This document shows positions 16,765 through 26,300 of a DNA stretch of 29,502 nucleotides, piece by piece (positions within the stretch are counted from its first letter, which is position 1; each line of letters begins with the position of its first letter). The translations under genes and the position numbers were made by a program. The notes under the pieces are model-generated. The model saw only the letters and a list, made by a program, of their open reading frames with translations, had not been told where the DNA came from and did no database searches. Source of the stretch: an uncultured Saprospiraceae bacterium (GTDB lineage Bacteria > Bacteroidota > Bacteroidia > Chitinophagales > Saprospiraceae); NCBI GenBank assembly GCA_937967535.1, contig CALCMV010000143.1:1-29502 (forward strand), written 5' to 3'.

Positions 16765-18162
16765 TTATTCAAATGCCCAAAGCGCAACGTTCATCAATGC
16801 ACCACCTTGACGGCTAACTGCTGCATCAAGATTTGCCGAATTGGTTTCAGATTCAGAAATTGGGTAAATGTAACGCTGAGGAACACCACCACCCGGATTA
16901 AGACCATTATTACCGGTTGGTGAAGGTGTCAGATTCGGGAAGCCCGTTCTGCGGAAATTTGCCCAACTTTGGTGGAAAGCATGACCGTAGTAAGCGATAT
17001 ACGCTTCATTGATGATAACTTCGAGTTTGTTGGAAGCCGCATCATAAGCAGCATCCAAAGCAGCGATATAATCTGTACCATCTACACCTACATGTGCCAT
17101 ATTGGTAGCTACTGCCTCCAACAAAGCGGCTTTAGCTGCTGCGTCGTCGCCGCCCATCAGTTCTAATTCAGCTTCCATAAATTGCAGTTCTTCCAAAGAA
17201 ATCAATGGAATGACCGAATTATTTTGCGCCCATACCAATTGTCCGTCCGCACCACTACTAAAGAAAGCGTAGTCGTCACCATTGAATATCATGTAAGAAT
17301 CTTTGCGCGGGTCGGCACTATCATCCATTTTTTCCGCAAAGCGGCTATCAATAATCAAAGTATTTGGTCTATCCACACCAAATTTTGCAATTGGATTATT
17401 GTCAATCTGTGCAGTTCCCCATCTAAAAGCAGGTTGTGCAGCCGTAGATTGGAAGGCACTATTCTGGATGATGCCTAAAATAGTAGAAGCATTGCCCGAA
17501 TTACGCTTGATGGTTTGCATCAAATAACGTGCTTTGAGTGCTTGTGCAGCAGCAATCCAAGCTGCGGCATCACCACCATAAATTAAATCGTCGGCTCCGG
17601 GTACCACTGCACCACTACTTTGGGAAAGGTCGCTGATAGCTCCGTCTAAAAGTGCCTGAACACCTGCATATACCTGCTCTTGTGTATCATAGGCAGGCTT
17701 CAAACTTTCGATACCTTTCAAGGCATCGGAAAAAGGTATATCACCAAAGTAAGAAGTCGCATCACCATATCCGACAGCCAACAAAATTTTGCCGATACCT
17801 GCATAATGAGGTGCGCCCTCTACTTCTGCTTTGTCAACAATCAGTTGTGCGCTACGGAGGCTACCTGCATACAAGCCCGTTCTCCAGTAATTATTAAATG
17901 TAACATCAGGCAATACATAATCAGTATATGCTACCTGCTGTGCGTCAAAACCTCTGAACTGCTGCATGATGATACCCGCAACACGCGCAGGGTTGGTACC
18001 TTGATTAAAAAAGGTTTGTGAAAGCGCGTCCGGTAGCATGAGATTAAGGTCAACATCCGTCGGGCGCGTAGGGTCAATATTAATTTCTTCAAGACTTTCA
18101 CTACAAGCCGTGGCAAAGAACATTAACCCTACAAAGAATAAGGATTTTAAGATATTATTCAT
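16765..18162 (-). CDS. SusD-like outer-membrane lipoprotein (SusD-like_2 type), SusD2
   Basis: This 465-residue lipoprotein has a lipobox ending FATAC (Cys20). Family blocks include NIDPTRPTDVDLNLMLPDAL, the DIPFSDALKG lid region, AWIAAAQALKARYL (a TPR-like helix) and IINEAYIAYYGHAFHQSWANFRRTG near the C-terminus. It ends LWAFE. It is the partner of SusC2, 118 bp upstream on the minus strand, and is followed by the lipoprotein gene. The same sub-family as SusD1, it is clearly diverged; the ligand is unknown. Confidence 0.92.
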   Translation of the reverse strand: MNNILKSLFFVGLMFFATACSESLEEINIDPTRPTDVDLNLMLPDALSQTFFNQGTNPARVAGIIMQQFRGFDAQQVAYTDYVLPDVTFNNYWRTGLYAGSLRSAQLIVDKAEVEGAPHYAGIGKILLAVGYGDATSYFGDIPFSDALKGIESLKPAYDTQEQVYAGVQALLDGAISDLSQSSGAVVPGADDLIYGGDAAAWIAAAQALKARYLMQTIKRNSGNASTILGIIQNSAFQSTAAQPAFRWGTAQIDNNPIAKFGVDRPNTLIIDSRFAEKMDDSADPRKDSYMIFNGDDYAFFSSGADGQLVWAQNNSVIPLISLEELQFMEAELELMGGDDAAAKAALLEAVATNMAHVGVDGTDYIAALDAAYDAASNKLEVIINEAYIAYYGHAFHQSWANFRRTGFPNLTPSPTGNNGLNPGGGVPQRYIYPISESETNSANLDAAVSRQGGALMNVALWAFE

Positions 18163-18176
18163 TGTATTTTATTGAA

Positions 18177-18262
18177 GTTTAAGTTTAAATACAAGTCTAA
18201 TCTTAGAAGTATGTTTTAGCTTCGCTAAAATTTTTCATTTAAACTTACATTTAAACTTAAAC
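18177..18262. repeat. Palindrome between SusC2 and SusD2
   Basis: The outer perfect 14-bp pair is GTTTAAGTTTAAAT (18177-18190) / ATTTAAACTTAAAC (18249-18262). The centre is a perfect hairpin TTTTAGC-TTC-GCTAAAA (18214-18230). The right arm ends 18 bases from the SusC2 stop. Confidence 0.8.
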
Positions 18263-18280
18263 CCTAATTTGTTATTTTAT

Positions 18281-21200
18281 TTAAAATGTGGCTCTCAATG
18301 CCAAGTTGTAACTTCTGGTGTTTGGCATATTGAAGTATTCCAAACCAATACCATTAGAAGCACCTGTCAGGTTGGTTTCCGGGTCAATGCCGGGAAAATC
18401 CGTTGATAACCAAAGGTTTCTACCTGTGAGTGTCAATGAAAGATTTTCAAATGGCAGACCATCTGTAATCTTAGAAGGCACATCATAACCAATAGAAACT
18501 TCTCTCAAGCGAATCCATGAAGTATCAAAAATACTATCTTCTGTCAAACCACCAAATCCGTAACGTACCCAGTAGTTAGCTCCCAAGCCACCGGCAGGGT
18601 CTGCCAATGCAACGGGTGTATTATTGGGCGTGCCTTCCGCAGTAATGCCGTCAAAAACAACAACATCCTCACGTCTTTCACCAGTCAATGCAGAAGTACC
18701 AAAGTAATTGATGATACCGCATGTACCACACCACATGTCACCTCCTTTACGGAAATCAAGTAATGCACCGATTTTGAGACCATCAACGATAGTAAATGTA
18801 TTACGCAAACCGGCAGTCCAATCCGGATTCGGGTCACCTTGTACAGTTGTACCGGTAGCTTGTAGGGGCCAACCGTCCGCACCGATAATGAGTTGCCCCG
18901 CATCGTTGCGTTGGAAACCTGAACCGAAGATAGCTCCGAAAGCTTCACCTGCTACTGCACGAGAAGAAGTAGAGGTAAAACCTGCCAAAAAGATATTCTC
19001 TACACCTTCGGCAAGTTCCTCAACTCTATTTTCAAATTGTGTAAAGTTCAAATCAATATCCCAACGGAAGGCATTGCTTTTCAATTTGACGGGTGTTCCA
19101 TAAGCAACTACCTCCCAACCTTTACTGGTGATAACACCTGCATTTTGAACAACATCAGTAAAACCGGTACTGGCAGGCAATTGTACTGCAATGATTTGGT
19201 CTCTGGATTCTTGGTCGAAGTAAGTAACATCAAATCCTAAACGGTCTTTGAGAAATTTAAATTCTGCTCCAAATTCCAAGGTAGTTGTGGTTTCAGGAGT
19301 GAGGTTCTCATTACCCAATACGGTACTTTGCTCGAAAGCATTGGCACCAAAGGCAGGGAACTCAATACCTCCAATAAAGCCGTCACCGCCGGAGAAGGCT
19401 TGGTTGAAATAATTCGTTGTGGAAAAGATGAAGGCATCATTACCGTCATTACCCACTCTACCAAATGAAGCTCTCAATTTACCATATTGTAAGATACTAT
19501 TTGGCGCAAGGTCAATCAATTCCGAAAATGCAAAACCAAGACTTGCAGAGTAAGATTGGAAAGCATTATTATTTCTAGGTAGAATAGAAGTCCAGTCATT
19601 ACGTCCTGTGAGGTTCAGGAATAAGTAATCAGAGTAGTTGAAATCAGCTGTAGCAAAAGCAGCGATGATGCGCTTACGTGCAACGGCTTCACCGGTTGTG
19701 ATGTCTCTTGCATTACTGACATGATAGAAGTCTGTAATGTCAAGTGTCGTACCATCTGAAAACTGTGTAGTCAAGCGAGAATCAAATACGTTTTGACCGA
19801 GCGTAACGCTTACGCTGAATTTATCAGAAATCTGCGGAGATAAGGTCAATAAAAGGTCAGAGTTCAAATCACGACTCTCTTGGAAAGACTGTGAAACAGA
19901 CCCCGGGTTCCATCCCGGATTGATGTCCTGTGCGAGATTACGACGGTCGGTATATTGATCCACTCCAAGCTTGTAGCTTAATTTTGCCCAGTCCGTAATT
20001 TGGTATCCGGCAGAGGCATAGCCGATAATACGATTTACATTGTCGCGGAATGGATTTTTATTGACTGTCCAGTAAGGATTGTCATAAACACCTGCGCGGT
20101 AGGAACGTTGTGTTCCGTCAGCATTGAGGTAAGTGCTAGTTACATCTGCGGCATCTCTACCCTCTAAGCCATTACCATTATCAAAAGTAGGTGCAGTACG
20201 CAACAAGCCAAGCATCACACCCTGAAGGTTAGAACCTCTCTGGATACGATTCCCGCCTGAGTTAATATAATTTGCAGAGAAACCAACATCAATTTTATCG
20301 TTGATTTTTGCATTTGTCGTTATTTTAAAAGTATTTCTGGCAAAGGTCGCATTAGGTACGATACCATTGGAAGATAAACGACCTGCTGAAACGTAGTAAG
20401 TGTTCTTTTCATTACCACCTTGCACTGAAAGGTTCAGGTCATAAGTATTTCCCGTATCAAAGAAAGTGAAGGGGTCGAAAACCTCTGCGGCTCTTCCATT
20501 ACCTGTACCTCTAGGTACTAAACGACCATTTGAGTTGAAGAAGTAATCACTGTCACCGTCATACTCTAAGTCAGCAATATTTGGTCCCCAACTGAAACCT
20601 TCAAAAGTTTCAGGTCCTCGGTGAATAGCTACACCGCCTGAAGGACGACCTTGTGCATAAGTACTTTGCCGTTCCGGAAATTTATTTGCCTGTTCAATGG
20701 AGTAAGCAGTGTTTAAAGTAACTCGCGGCTTGCCCGCAACACCTTTCTTAGTGGTGATAATGACCGCACCGTTGGCGGCACGTACTCCATAGAGTGCTGT
20801 TGCTGCTGCACCTTTGAGTATGGTCATGTCTTCAATATCATTCGGATTGATGTCAATCGCACGATTAGATTGATCTACACCATCTACACCGGCACCGGAT
20901 TCATTATTATCAATCGGTACACCGTCCACTACGAATAATGGGTCATTCCCACCATTGATAGAGGTACTACCACGTACACGAATATTGGCAGAAGCCCCCG
21001 GCGAACCCGCAGAACTAATTACGGTAACACCCGCTACTTTTGAACTGAGTGCGTTCACAAGATTGATTTCGCGTGAACCTAAGATTTCTTCGGAATCCAG
21101 ATTTTGTGCCGAATAACCGAGTGAGCGTCTATTGGCTTCCAGCCCTACGGCAGTTACGATGACTTCATCAAGGATTTCACCTTCTGCCATCGTGAAGTTG

Positions 21201-21466
21201 AGGCTATTGGAATCACCAAGTGCCAATTTAGTATCGCCATAGCCGGTGTAAGCTACTACGATAGTCGTTGCACCTTCCGGTACTTTGAGTGTGTAATTAC
21301 CATCTATATCCGTAGTTGTACCTACAGTTGTACCCTCTACAAATACATTGGCAAACGGCAAAGGAGAGCCGCTTTCATCTGTTACGGTTCCTGAAATGCT
21401 GCGCTGTGCAAAAGCCATGCTTATGCACACCAACATCATTGCAAAAACTAATGAGAGATGTTTCAT
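18281..21466 (-). CDS. SusC/RagA-type TonB-dependent outer-membrane transporter, SusC2
   Basis: This 1061-residue transporter has a signal peptide ending SMAFA (cleavage near residue 20). The regulatory domain (about 22-110) is nearly the same as SusC1's (FANVFVEGTT.GTTTD.DGNY). In the plug, RGSTSINGGNDPLFVVDGVPI and ATALYGVRAANGAVIITTKKG are the SusC signature. A long barrel follows, with repeated TGRNLWLST-type strand motifs near the end. It is first gene of a three-gene operon with SusD2 and the surface lipoprotein. Its promoter has the same GTTAA/-7 spacing as SusC1's. The substrate is unknown. Confidence 0.95.
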   Translation of the reverse strand: MKHLSLVFAMMLVCISMAFAQRSISGTVTDESGSPLPFANVFVEGTTVGTTTDIDGNYTLKVPEGATTIVVAYTGYGDTKLALGDSNSLNFTMAEGEILDEVIVTAVGLEANRRSLGYSAQNLDSEEILGSREINLVNALSSKVAGVTVISSAGSPGASANIRVRGSTSINGGNDPLFVVDGVPIDNNESGAGVDGVDQSNRAIDINPNDIEDMTILKGAAATALYGVRAANGAVIITTKKGVAGKPRVTLNTAYSIEQANKFPERQSTYAQGRPSGGVAIHRGPETFEGFSWGPNIADLEYDGDSDYFFNSNGRLVPRGTGNGRAAEVFDPFTFFDTGNTYDLNLSVQGGNEKNTYYVSAGRLSSNGIVPNATFARNTFKITTNAKINDKIDVGFSANYINSGGNRIQRGSNLQGVMLGLLRTAPTFDNGNGLEGRDAADVTSTYLNADGTQRSYRAGVYDNPYWTVNKNPFRDNVNRIIGYASAGYQITDWAKLSYKLGVDQYTDRRNLAQDINPGWNPGSVSQSFQESRDLNSDLLLTLSPQISDKFSVSVTLGQNVFDSRLTTQFSDGTTLDITDFYHVSNARDITTGEAVARKRIIAAFATADFNYSDYLFLNLTGRNDWTSILPRNNNAFQSYSASLGFAFSELIDLAPNSILQYGKLRASFGRVGNDGNDAFIFSTTNYFNQAFSGGDGFIGGIEFPAFGANAFEQSTVLGNENLTPETTTTLEFGAEFKFLKDRLGFDVTYFDQESRDQIIAVQLPASTGFTDVVQNAGVITSKGWEVVAYGTPVKLKSNAFRWDIDLNFTQFENRVEELAEGVENIFLAGFTSTSSRAVAGEAFGAIFGSGFQRNDAGQLIIGADGWPLQATGTTVQGDPNPDWTAGLRNTFTIVDGLKIGALLDFRKGGDMWCGTCGIINYFGTSALTGERREDVVVFDGITAEGTPNNTPVALADPAGGLGANYWVRYGFGGLTEDSIFDTSWIRLREVSIGYDVPSKITDGLPFENLSLTLTGRNLWLSTDFPGIDPETNLTGASNGIGLEYFNMPNTRSYNLALRATF

Positions 21467-21581
21467 ACGTTATTAAATTGATTTTTAATTAAAAAATTAA
21501 ATGTATTGATTTGTGTAGTTTCATCTGAATTTAGTACACATTTATAAATAGGATTGTACTATCCTGTTTTTTTATGGAGGT

Positions 21582-21623
21582 CAAAAATAAGGCTTTATTT
21601 TGACTTATTAACTTTTCGTTAAC
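21582..21623 (-). promoter_or_regulatory. SusC2 promoter: GTTAA direct repeat plus -7
   Basis: On the minus strand, GTTAA at 21623-21619 and 21612-21608 start 11 bp apart. An exact -7 TATTTTTG (21589-21582) begins 22 bp after the second TTAA. The upstream word is the full palindrome GTTAAC. The predicted leader is about 109 bases. Confidence 0.65.
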
Positions 21624-21666
21624 TAAATTAACAATAAATACTGTCAAAATGACTATGAAATGGCAT

Positions 21667-21702
21667 AAAAAAAGGGTTGTCAAACACTCCAACAACCCTT
21701 TT
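21667..21702 (-). terminator. Intrinsic terminator of SusCD3 operon
   Basis: The stem GGGTTGT / ACAACCC (21674-21680 and 21692-21698) is extended by A/T pairs, with an 11-base loop and seven T on the minus strand (21673-21667). It lies about 200 bases after the SusD3 stop, beyond the long palindrome. Confidence 0.9.
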
Positions 21703-21760
21703 CAAAAAATAATCTTGAATATTATACCTAAATCGTGAAGTCTTGCACAATTTTGGTAAA

Positions 21761-21894
21761 AAATGAGTGAATATTGAATGAGTGAATTTTTCTAATGAAT
21801 AATGCTAAAATGTACTAATGTTTCAGAATTATCGCATTGTACATTATCACATTAATTATTCACTCATTCGCTCATTCAAAATTCACTCATTATG
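21761..21894. repeat. Long palindrome downstream of SusD3
   Basis: The arms are 21761-21820 and 21833-21894. The outer 21 bp, AATGAGTGAATATTGAATGA.. (21762-21782), pair with 21871-21891 with one mismatch. Further pairs are built from TAATG/CATTA words. The arms contain tandem GAGTGAAT units. The right arm ends 9 bases from the SusD3 stop. Confidence 0.8.
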
Positions 21895-21903
21895 GTAGTT
21901 CCC

Positions 21904-23238
21904 TTAGCAATTGCAACAATTATTTTGCTGCAAATTAACATTTCTATCCACATCTCGCTGAGGCAGGGGCCACACAGCATCGCAAGCATCATAACCAAGT
22001 GGTCCGAGTACTTCGAGTGCTTTGCCACGACGACGCAAATCAATCAGGCGTTGTGAACCTTCAAAAGCAAATTCTGTAAAACGCTCTTTCAAAATCGCAT
22101 CTACATAATTGTCGGCATCTAGCGTGATTTCAGGAAGTCCGGCACGAGTCCTGACTTGATTGAAGTAGGTGCTTGCTGCTGCAAAATCGCCTTGTTCGGC
22201 AGCAGCTTCGGCAGCAATCAAAACCATTTCGGCATGGCGAATGAAGTAAATCGGGTCGGTAGCTACACCTGCATTGGCAGCCGAAAAACTTGGGTATTTC
22301 AAGCCATAAGCTACTGTAAATGAACTCGTATCCAAGGTAGCGGCAAATCGGGCATCGCCCGGCTCAAAGGCTGCTATTAAAGCAGGATTGGGACCGCAAG
22401 AGTATCTGCCGCCCAAATCAGAGGGTCCGTAGAAGAAACCTAATAAATTGCCATCGTTTGATGTAAAATTAAGCGAATAAATCTGGTCGCTGAGATAAGG
22501 AAAACCCGTCAAATCAAAGCCTGAACCGAGTACTTCTTGGGCTTTGGATTGTGCCTCTGACCAATTTTCCTGATACAAAGCTACACGCGCCAAAAAAGCA
22601 TTTGCAGACTGTTGGCTTGCTCTAAAGGTGGAAGTAGGATTCATAAGATTTGCCACCGCATCATTCAGGTCTGCCCGGATTTGATTGTAAATCTCATCTT
22701 GCGAGCTGACCGCCACATTCAAGACCTCACCCACATCAACAGTAGGTGTGAGTACAAGCGGTACTTCCTGCCAAAGTGTCACCAAATGTAAGTAACACTG
22801 TGCGCGAAGAAATCTTGCTTGTGCTACGATGTCATTCTTTTCCTCTTCCGTAAAACCATCTTCGCTCACGCCGGGTACGAGTGCAATGACATTATTTGCT
22901 TCATTGATAACATCATACAAATCTGTAAAAACAGTACCCATAGTACCATTGGCGGGAAATACATTTAAATTGCCAAACTCTAAGCGAGTAGGAAATGTAC
23001 CGGTAGCATCGGCTTCGTCGGTAAAAAATTGCGCCAATGCGAGCCATCCATCAAATACCAAGTCTCCATCTTGTATTTCGCTATACACGCCATTGAGTGC
23101 GGCATTGGAAGAGGCTTCACTAGTGATAGCAGCTTCGGTTGGAATCTGATTGATGGGAGATACATCATCCAAATCTGCACATGAAAATACACTAAGTGAG
23201 CTAATTATAATTAATATTAAAAAATTATTTATTTTCAT
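21904..23238 (-). CDS. SusD/RagB family outer-membrane lipoprotein, SusD3
   Basis: This 444-residue lipoprotein has a lipobox ending VFSC (Cys20), then ADLDD. It is a classical SusD: N-terminal SusD-like_3 region with AQARFLRAQCYLHLVTLWQEVPLV, then the SusD C-terminal domain with AEMVLIAAEAAAEQGD, FNQVRTRAGL and ILKERFTEFAFEGSQRLIDLRRRG. The family ending (PIPxxExxxNPxLxQNpGY) appears as WPLPQRDVDRNVNLQQ, but the last residues are NNCCNC instead of the usual PGY. It belongs to a different SusD sub-family than SusD1 and SusD2. It pairs with SusC3, 149 bp upstream on the minus strand. Confidence 0.95.
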   Translation of the reverse strand: MKINNFLILIIISSLSVFSCADLDDVSPINQIPTEAAITSEASSNAALNGVYSEIQDGDLVFDGWLALAQFFTDEADATGTFPTRLEFGNLNVFPANGTMGTVFTDLYDVINEANNVIALVPGVSEDGFTEEEKNDIVAQARFLRAQCYLHLVTLWQEVPLVLTPTVDVGEVLNVAVSSQDEIYNQIRADLNDAVANLMNPTSTFRASQQSANAFLARVALYQENWSEAQSKAQEVLGSGFDLTGFPYLSDQIYSLNFTSNDGNLLGFFYGPSDLGGRYSCGPNPALIAAFEPGDARFAATLDTSSFTVAYGLKYPSFSAANAGVATDPIYFIRHAEMVLIAAEAAAEQGDFAAASTYFNQVRTRAGLPEITLDADNYVDAILKERFTEFAFEGSQRLIDLRRRGKALEVLGPLGYDACDAVWPLPQRDVDRNVNLQQNNCCNC

Positions 23239-23311
23239 AATTATTGTTTTGTAATTGCTTGATTATAAAATAATATTCACGCAATTAATTTTGAGATAAA
23301 TTATATTAATT

Positions 23312-23387
23312 TTTTGTGCTTTGTTCTTCGCTTGCTGTTTTGTAAATATCAGTTGAACTGAATTTCATTGTAAAGCAAAACACAAAA
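23312..23387. repeat. Palindrome between SusC3 and SusD3
   Basis: The left arm TTTTGTGCTTTGTTCTTC (23312-23329) pairs 14 of 18 with 23370-23387. The centre has a TCAGT-TGA-ACTGA hairpin (23349-23361). The right arm touches the SusC3 stop codon (23388). Confidence 0.6.
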
Positions 23388-26300
23388 TCAGAATCCAATA
23401 TTAATCCCGAAGACCAGTTGGCGTGATTGCGGGAAGGTTAAGAAATCGGTACCAAGTGCGGTATTGCTACCATCAAAAATATTGACTTCGGGGTCAAAAC
23501 CTGAATATCCCGTAAAAGTCAGCAAGTTGAAACCACTTAGATAAACTCTCGCTCTACGGACACCGATATTTTCAGTCACATCCGTTGGAAGTGTGTAGCC
23601 CAAAGTGAGGGTTTTGAGACGGATATAATCACCATCTTCTACAAAACGGTCTGAATCGCGGCGGTTGCCATTAGGGTCATTTCTGACGAGACGCGGGATG
23701 TCCGTTTGGTCTCCCTCTTGTTGCCATCTGTTTTCCCAAGCATTGCGCGAAGGCGCGAATACACTGTTCATACCTTCGGTAAATGCGAGGTTGTTGTTAT
23801 AAATCTGGAAGCCTGTGGCAAATTGGAAGAAGAAATTGAGGTCAACACCGTAGAAACTGAATTGATTTCTCAAACCACCTTGAAAATCAGGGAGTGCTTT
23901 GCCGATGAATGTTCTATCATCATCATTGATCATGCCGTCGGGGTCAAGGTCGTCAGCAGTAGCAAGGATATTATCTTCTCCTGCACCACCGCCAATATCC
24001 TCAAAACGGAAATCACCGGGAGCGGCATTAGGCTGCGAAGCATGTGCATCTATTTCTGCTTGATTTTGGAAAATACCATTGGTAACGTGTCCGAAGAAAC
24101 TACCAAGCGGCCGTCCTTCTGCAATTCTATTGGAAAAACCTGCATCAAAAGGAATACCATCTACGAGTGTAATTACTTCGTTTCGGAGATAACCTACGGT
24201 GAATGTGCTGGACCATGTGAAATTATCTCTCTTGATATTGGTGGAGTTGAGCGATAGGTCAACACCGGTATTTCGCATCTCACCAACATTCTGCAAGACT
24301 GTTGTAAAACCGGAGGTGGTTGGGATAGGTGCGTTCAGTAATAAATCTTCGGTATCTTTGATGTAGAAATCAACACTACCTCCGAATCGGCTATTGGCGA
24401 TATCAAAATCCAAGCCGACATTAGTTTGCGTAGTGGTTTCCCATCTCAAGTCAGGATTACCCAATTGGGCAGGTGAGGTACCGGGAATATCTTGATAATT
24501 TGCACCACCGCCGTACAATTGACGCGCAGCGAAATTGGCGAAGATATTATTACCGGTTTGTCCCCATCCTACGCGGATTTTGAGCAGGTCAAACGGACCG
24601 TTTTTCAGAAAGTCTTCTTCCGAAATATTCCACCCGGCAGATACACCTGGGAAGAAACCCCATTTATTGTTGATGAATCTTGAAGAACCATCGGCACGGA
24701 AAGTACCGGCGAGGTAGTATCTATTGTCAAAATTATAGTTAAAACTACCGAAATAAGATTGTATATTATCTCCGGTAAAACCACCGGCTGTGGTAACAGG
24801 TGTAGCACCTGAAGAAAGACCTGTAAAATCATCCGTCGGGAAGTCAACAGTTTCGGTAAATGTATTTTCGATTCTATCTTCTTGAAAACTGGCTCCGACT
24901 ACTAACTGAACGCTATTTTTGATGAATGATTTATTGAAAATTAAAGTGTTTTCGTTGATAAATCGTTCATTTTTGATGCTTGCATCTACGCGGCGTCCGG
25001 TGGCTGAAGATTGGAGCGTGCGCGGCTCAAATATTCTTTCATCCGAATCAATAAAATCTGTACCAAGTGAGGATTTGAGGCTCAAAAAGTCGGTGATATT
25101 CCAAGTACCGACTACACTACCTGTAAAACGTCCTCTGATGATATTGTTGTCGTAGTCCGTTACAGCAGCCACAGCATTTTCGATACCAAAAGCAGAACCC
25201 CAACTTCCGTCGTCTCTGACAATCGGCACTACAGGCGGAATCAACAAAGAAGCACCTAGTACGCCGAAGATGTTGTTATCGTTTTGTACTTGGTCGGTAT
25301 TGGTGCGATTGTAGCCCATGTTCATATCAAAACTCAATTTTTCGGAAATCAAATGATTGACATTCAAACGACCCGAAAAACGCTCAAAGCCGGAACTTTT
25401 GATGATGCCCTGCTCATCTTTGTACCCTAAGGAAGCATAAATTTTGGTGGTTTCTGAACCACCGGAAATACCTACGCTGTATTCTTGTATGGGAGCAACA
25501 CGAAATACTTCTTCCTGCCAATTGGTGTTCGCCTCTCCGATAGGTCCAAGCAAATTATCCTGAATGGCTCCCCACGAACGTTCCAAACCGAGTTGGTCGA
25601 GCAGTGGTCCCCACAATTCAATTGAATAGTCCTGATACTCGTCGCCTGTAATCGCATCAATTCCATTTGGCAACCAAGCACTTCCGTAAGAGGCATTCAG
25701 GTCTACTTTAGTTTCTCCGGCTCTACCGCGTTTGGTGGTGATGAGTACCACGCCGTTGGCAGCCCGCGAGCCGTATTGGGCGGCAGTAGAGGCATCTTTG
25801 AGTACTTCGATGGATTCGATGTCATCCGGGTTGATATCGGCAATAACAGAGAGGTTACTTCCACCGATAGCTTCTTGCGAAAAGTCAAAATTATCACCCG
25901 AAATGATGGGTATTCCATCTACGACATAAAGTGGTTGGTTGGAAGCAGAAATGGAGGTACGTCCACGAATATTGACATCAATACCGCCGCCGGGCTTGCC
26001 GGAGTTTTTGTTGACATTGACACCTGCGGCTGCTCCTTGCAAAGCCGTTTCGAGGCTCGGAAGCGGTACATCCTCAATATCTTCGGCAGATACGGAAGAT
26101 ACCGAGCCTGTGATGTCTTTTCGCTTTTGGGGGGCATAACCTATCAAGACGACTTCTTCGAGCGATACACCCGTAGTGAGTAGTGCATTGATGCTGGCAT
26201 CCGAACCGATGGCTTGCCTGAAATCTTCGTAACCTGTGAAGGATACAACGATGGTTCCGCCTTCCTCATCTGCGGGAATTTGTAGGGTGTAATTGCCGTC

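Larger units (their letters stand above)
21467..21903. other. Spacer between SusC2 and SusD3
   Basis: This 437-bp spacer holds the SusC2 promoter (21582-21623), the SusCD3 terminator (21667-21702) and a long palindrome (21761-21894). No gene is seen. Confidence 0.8.
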
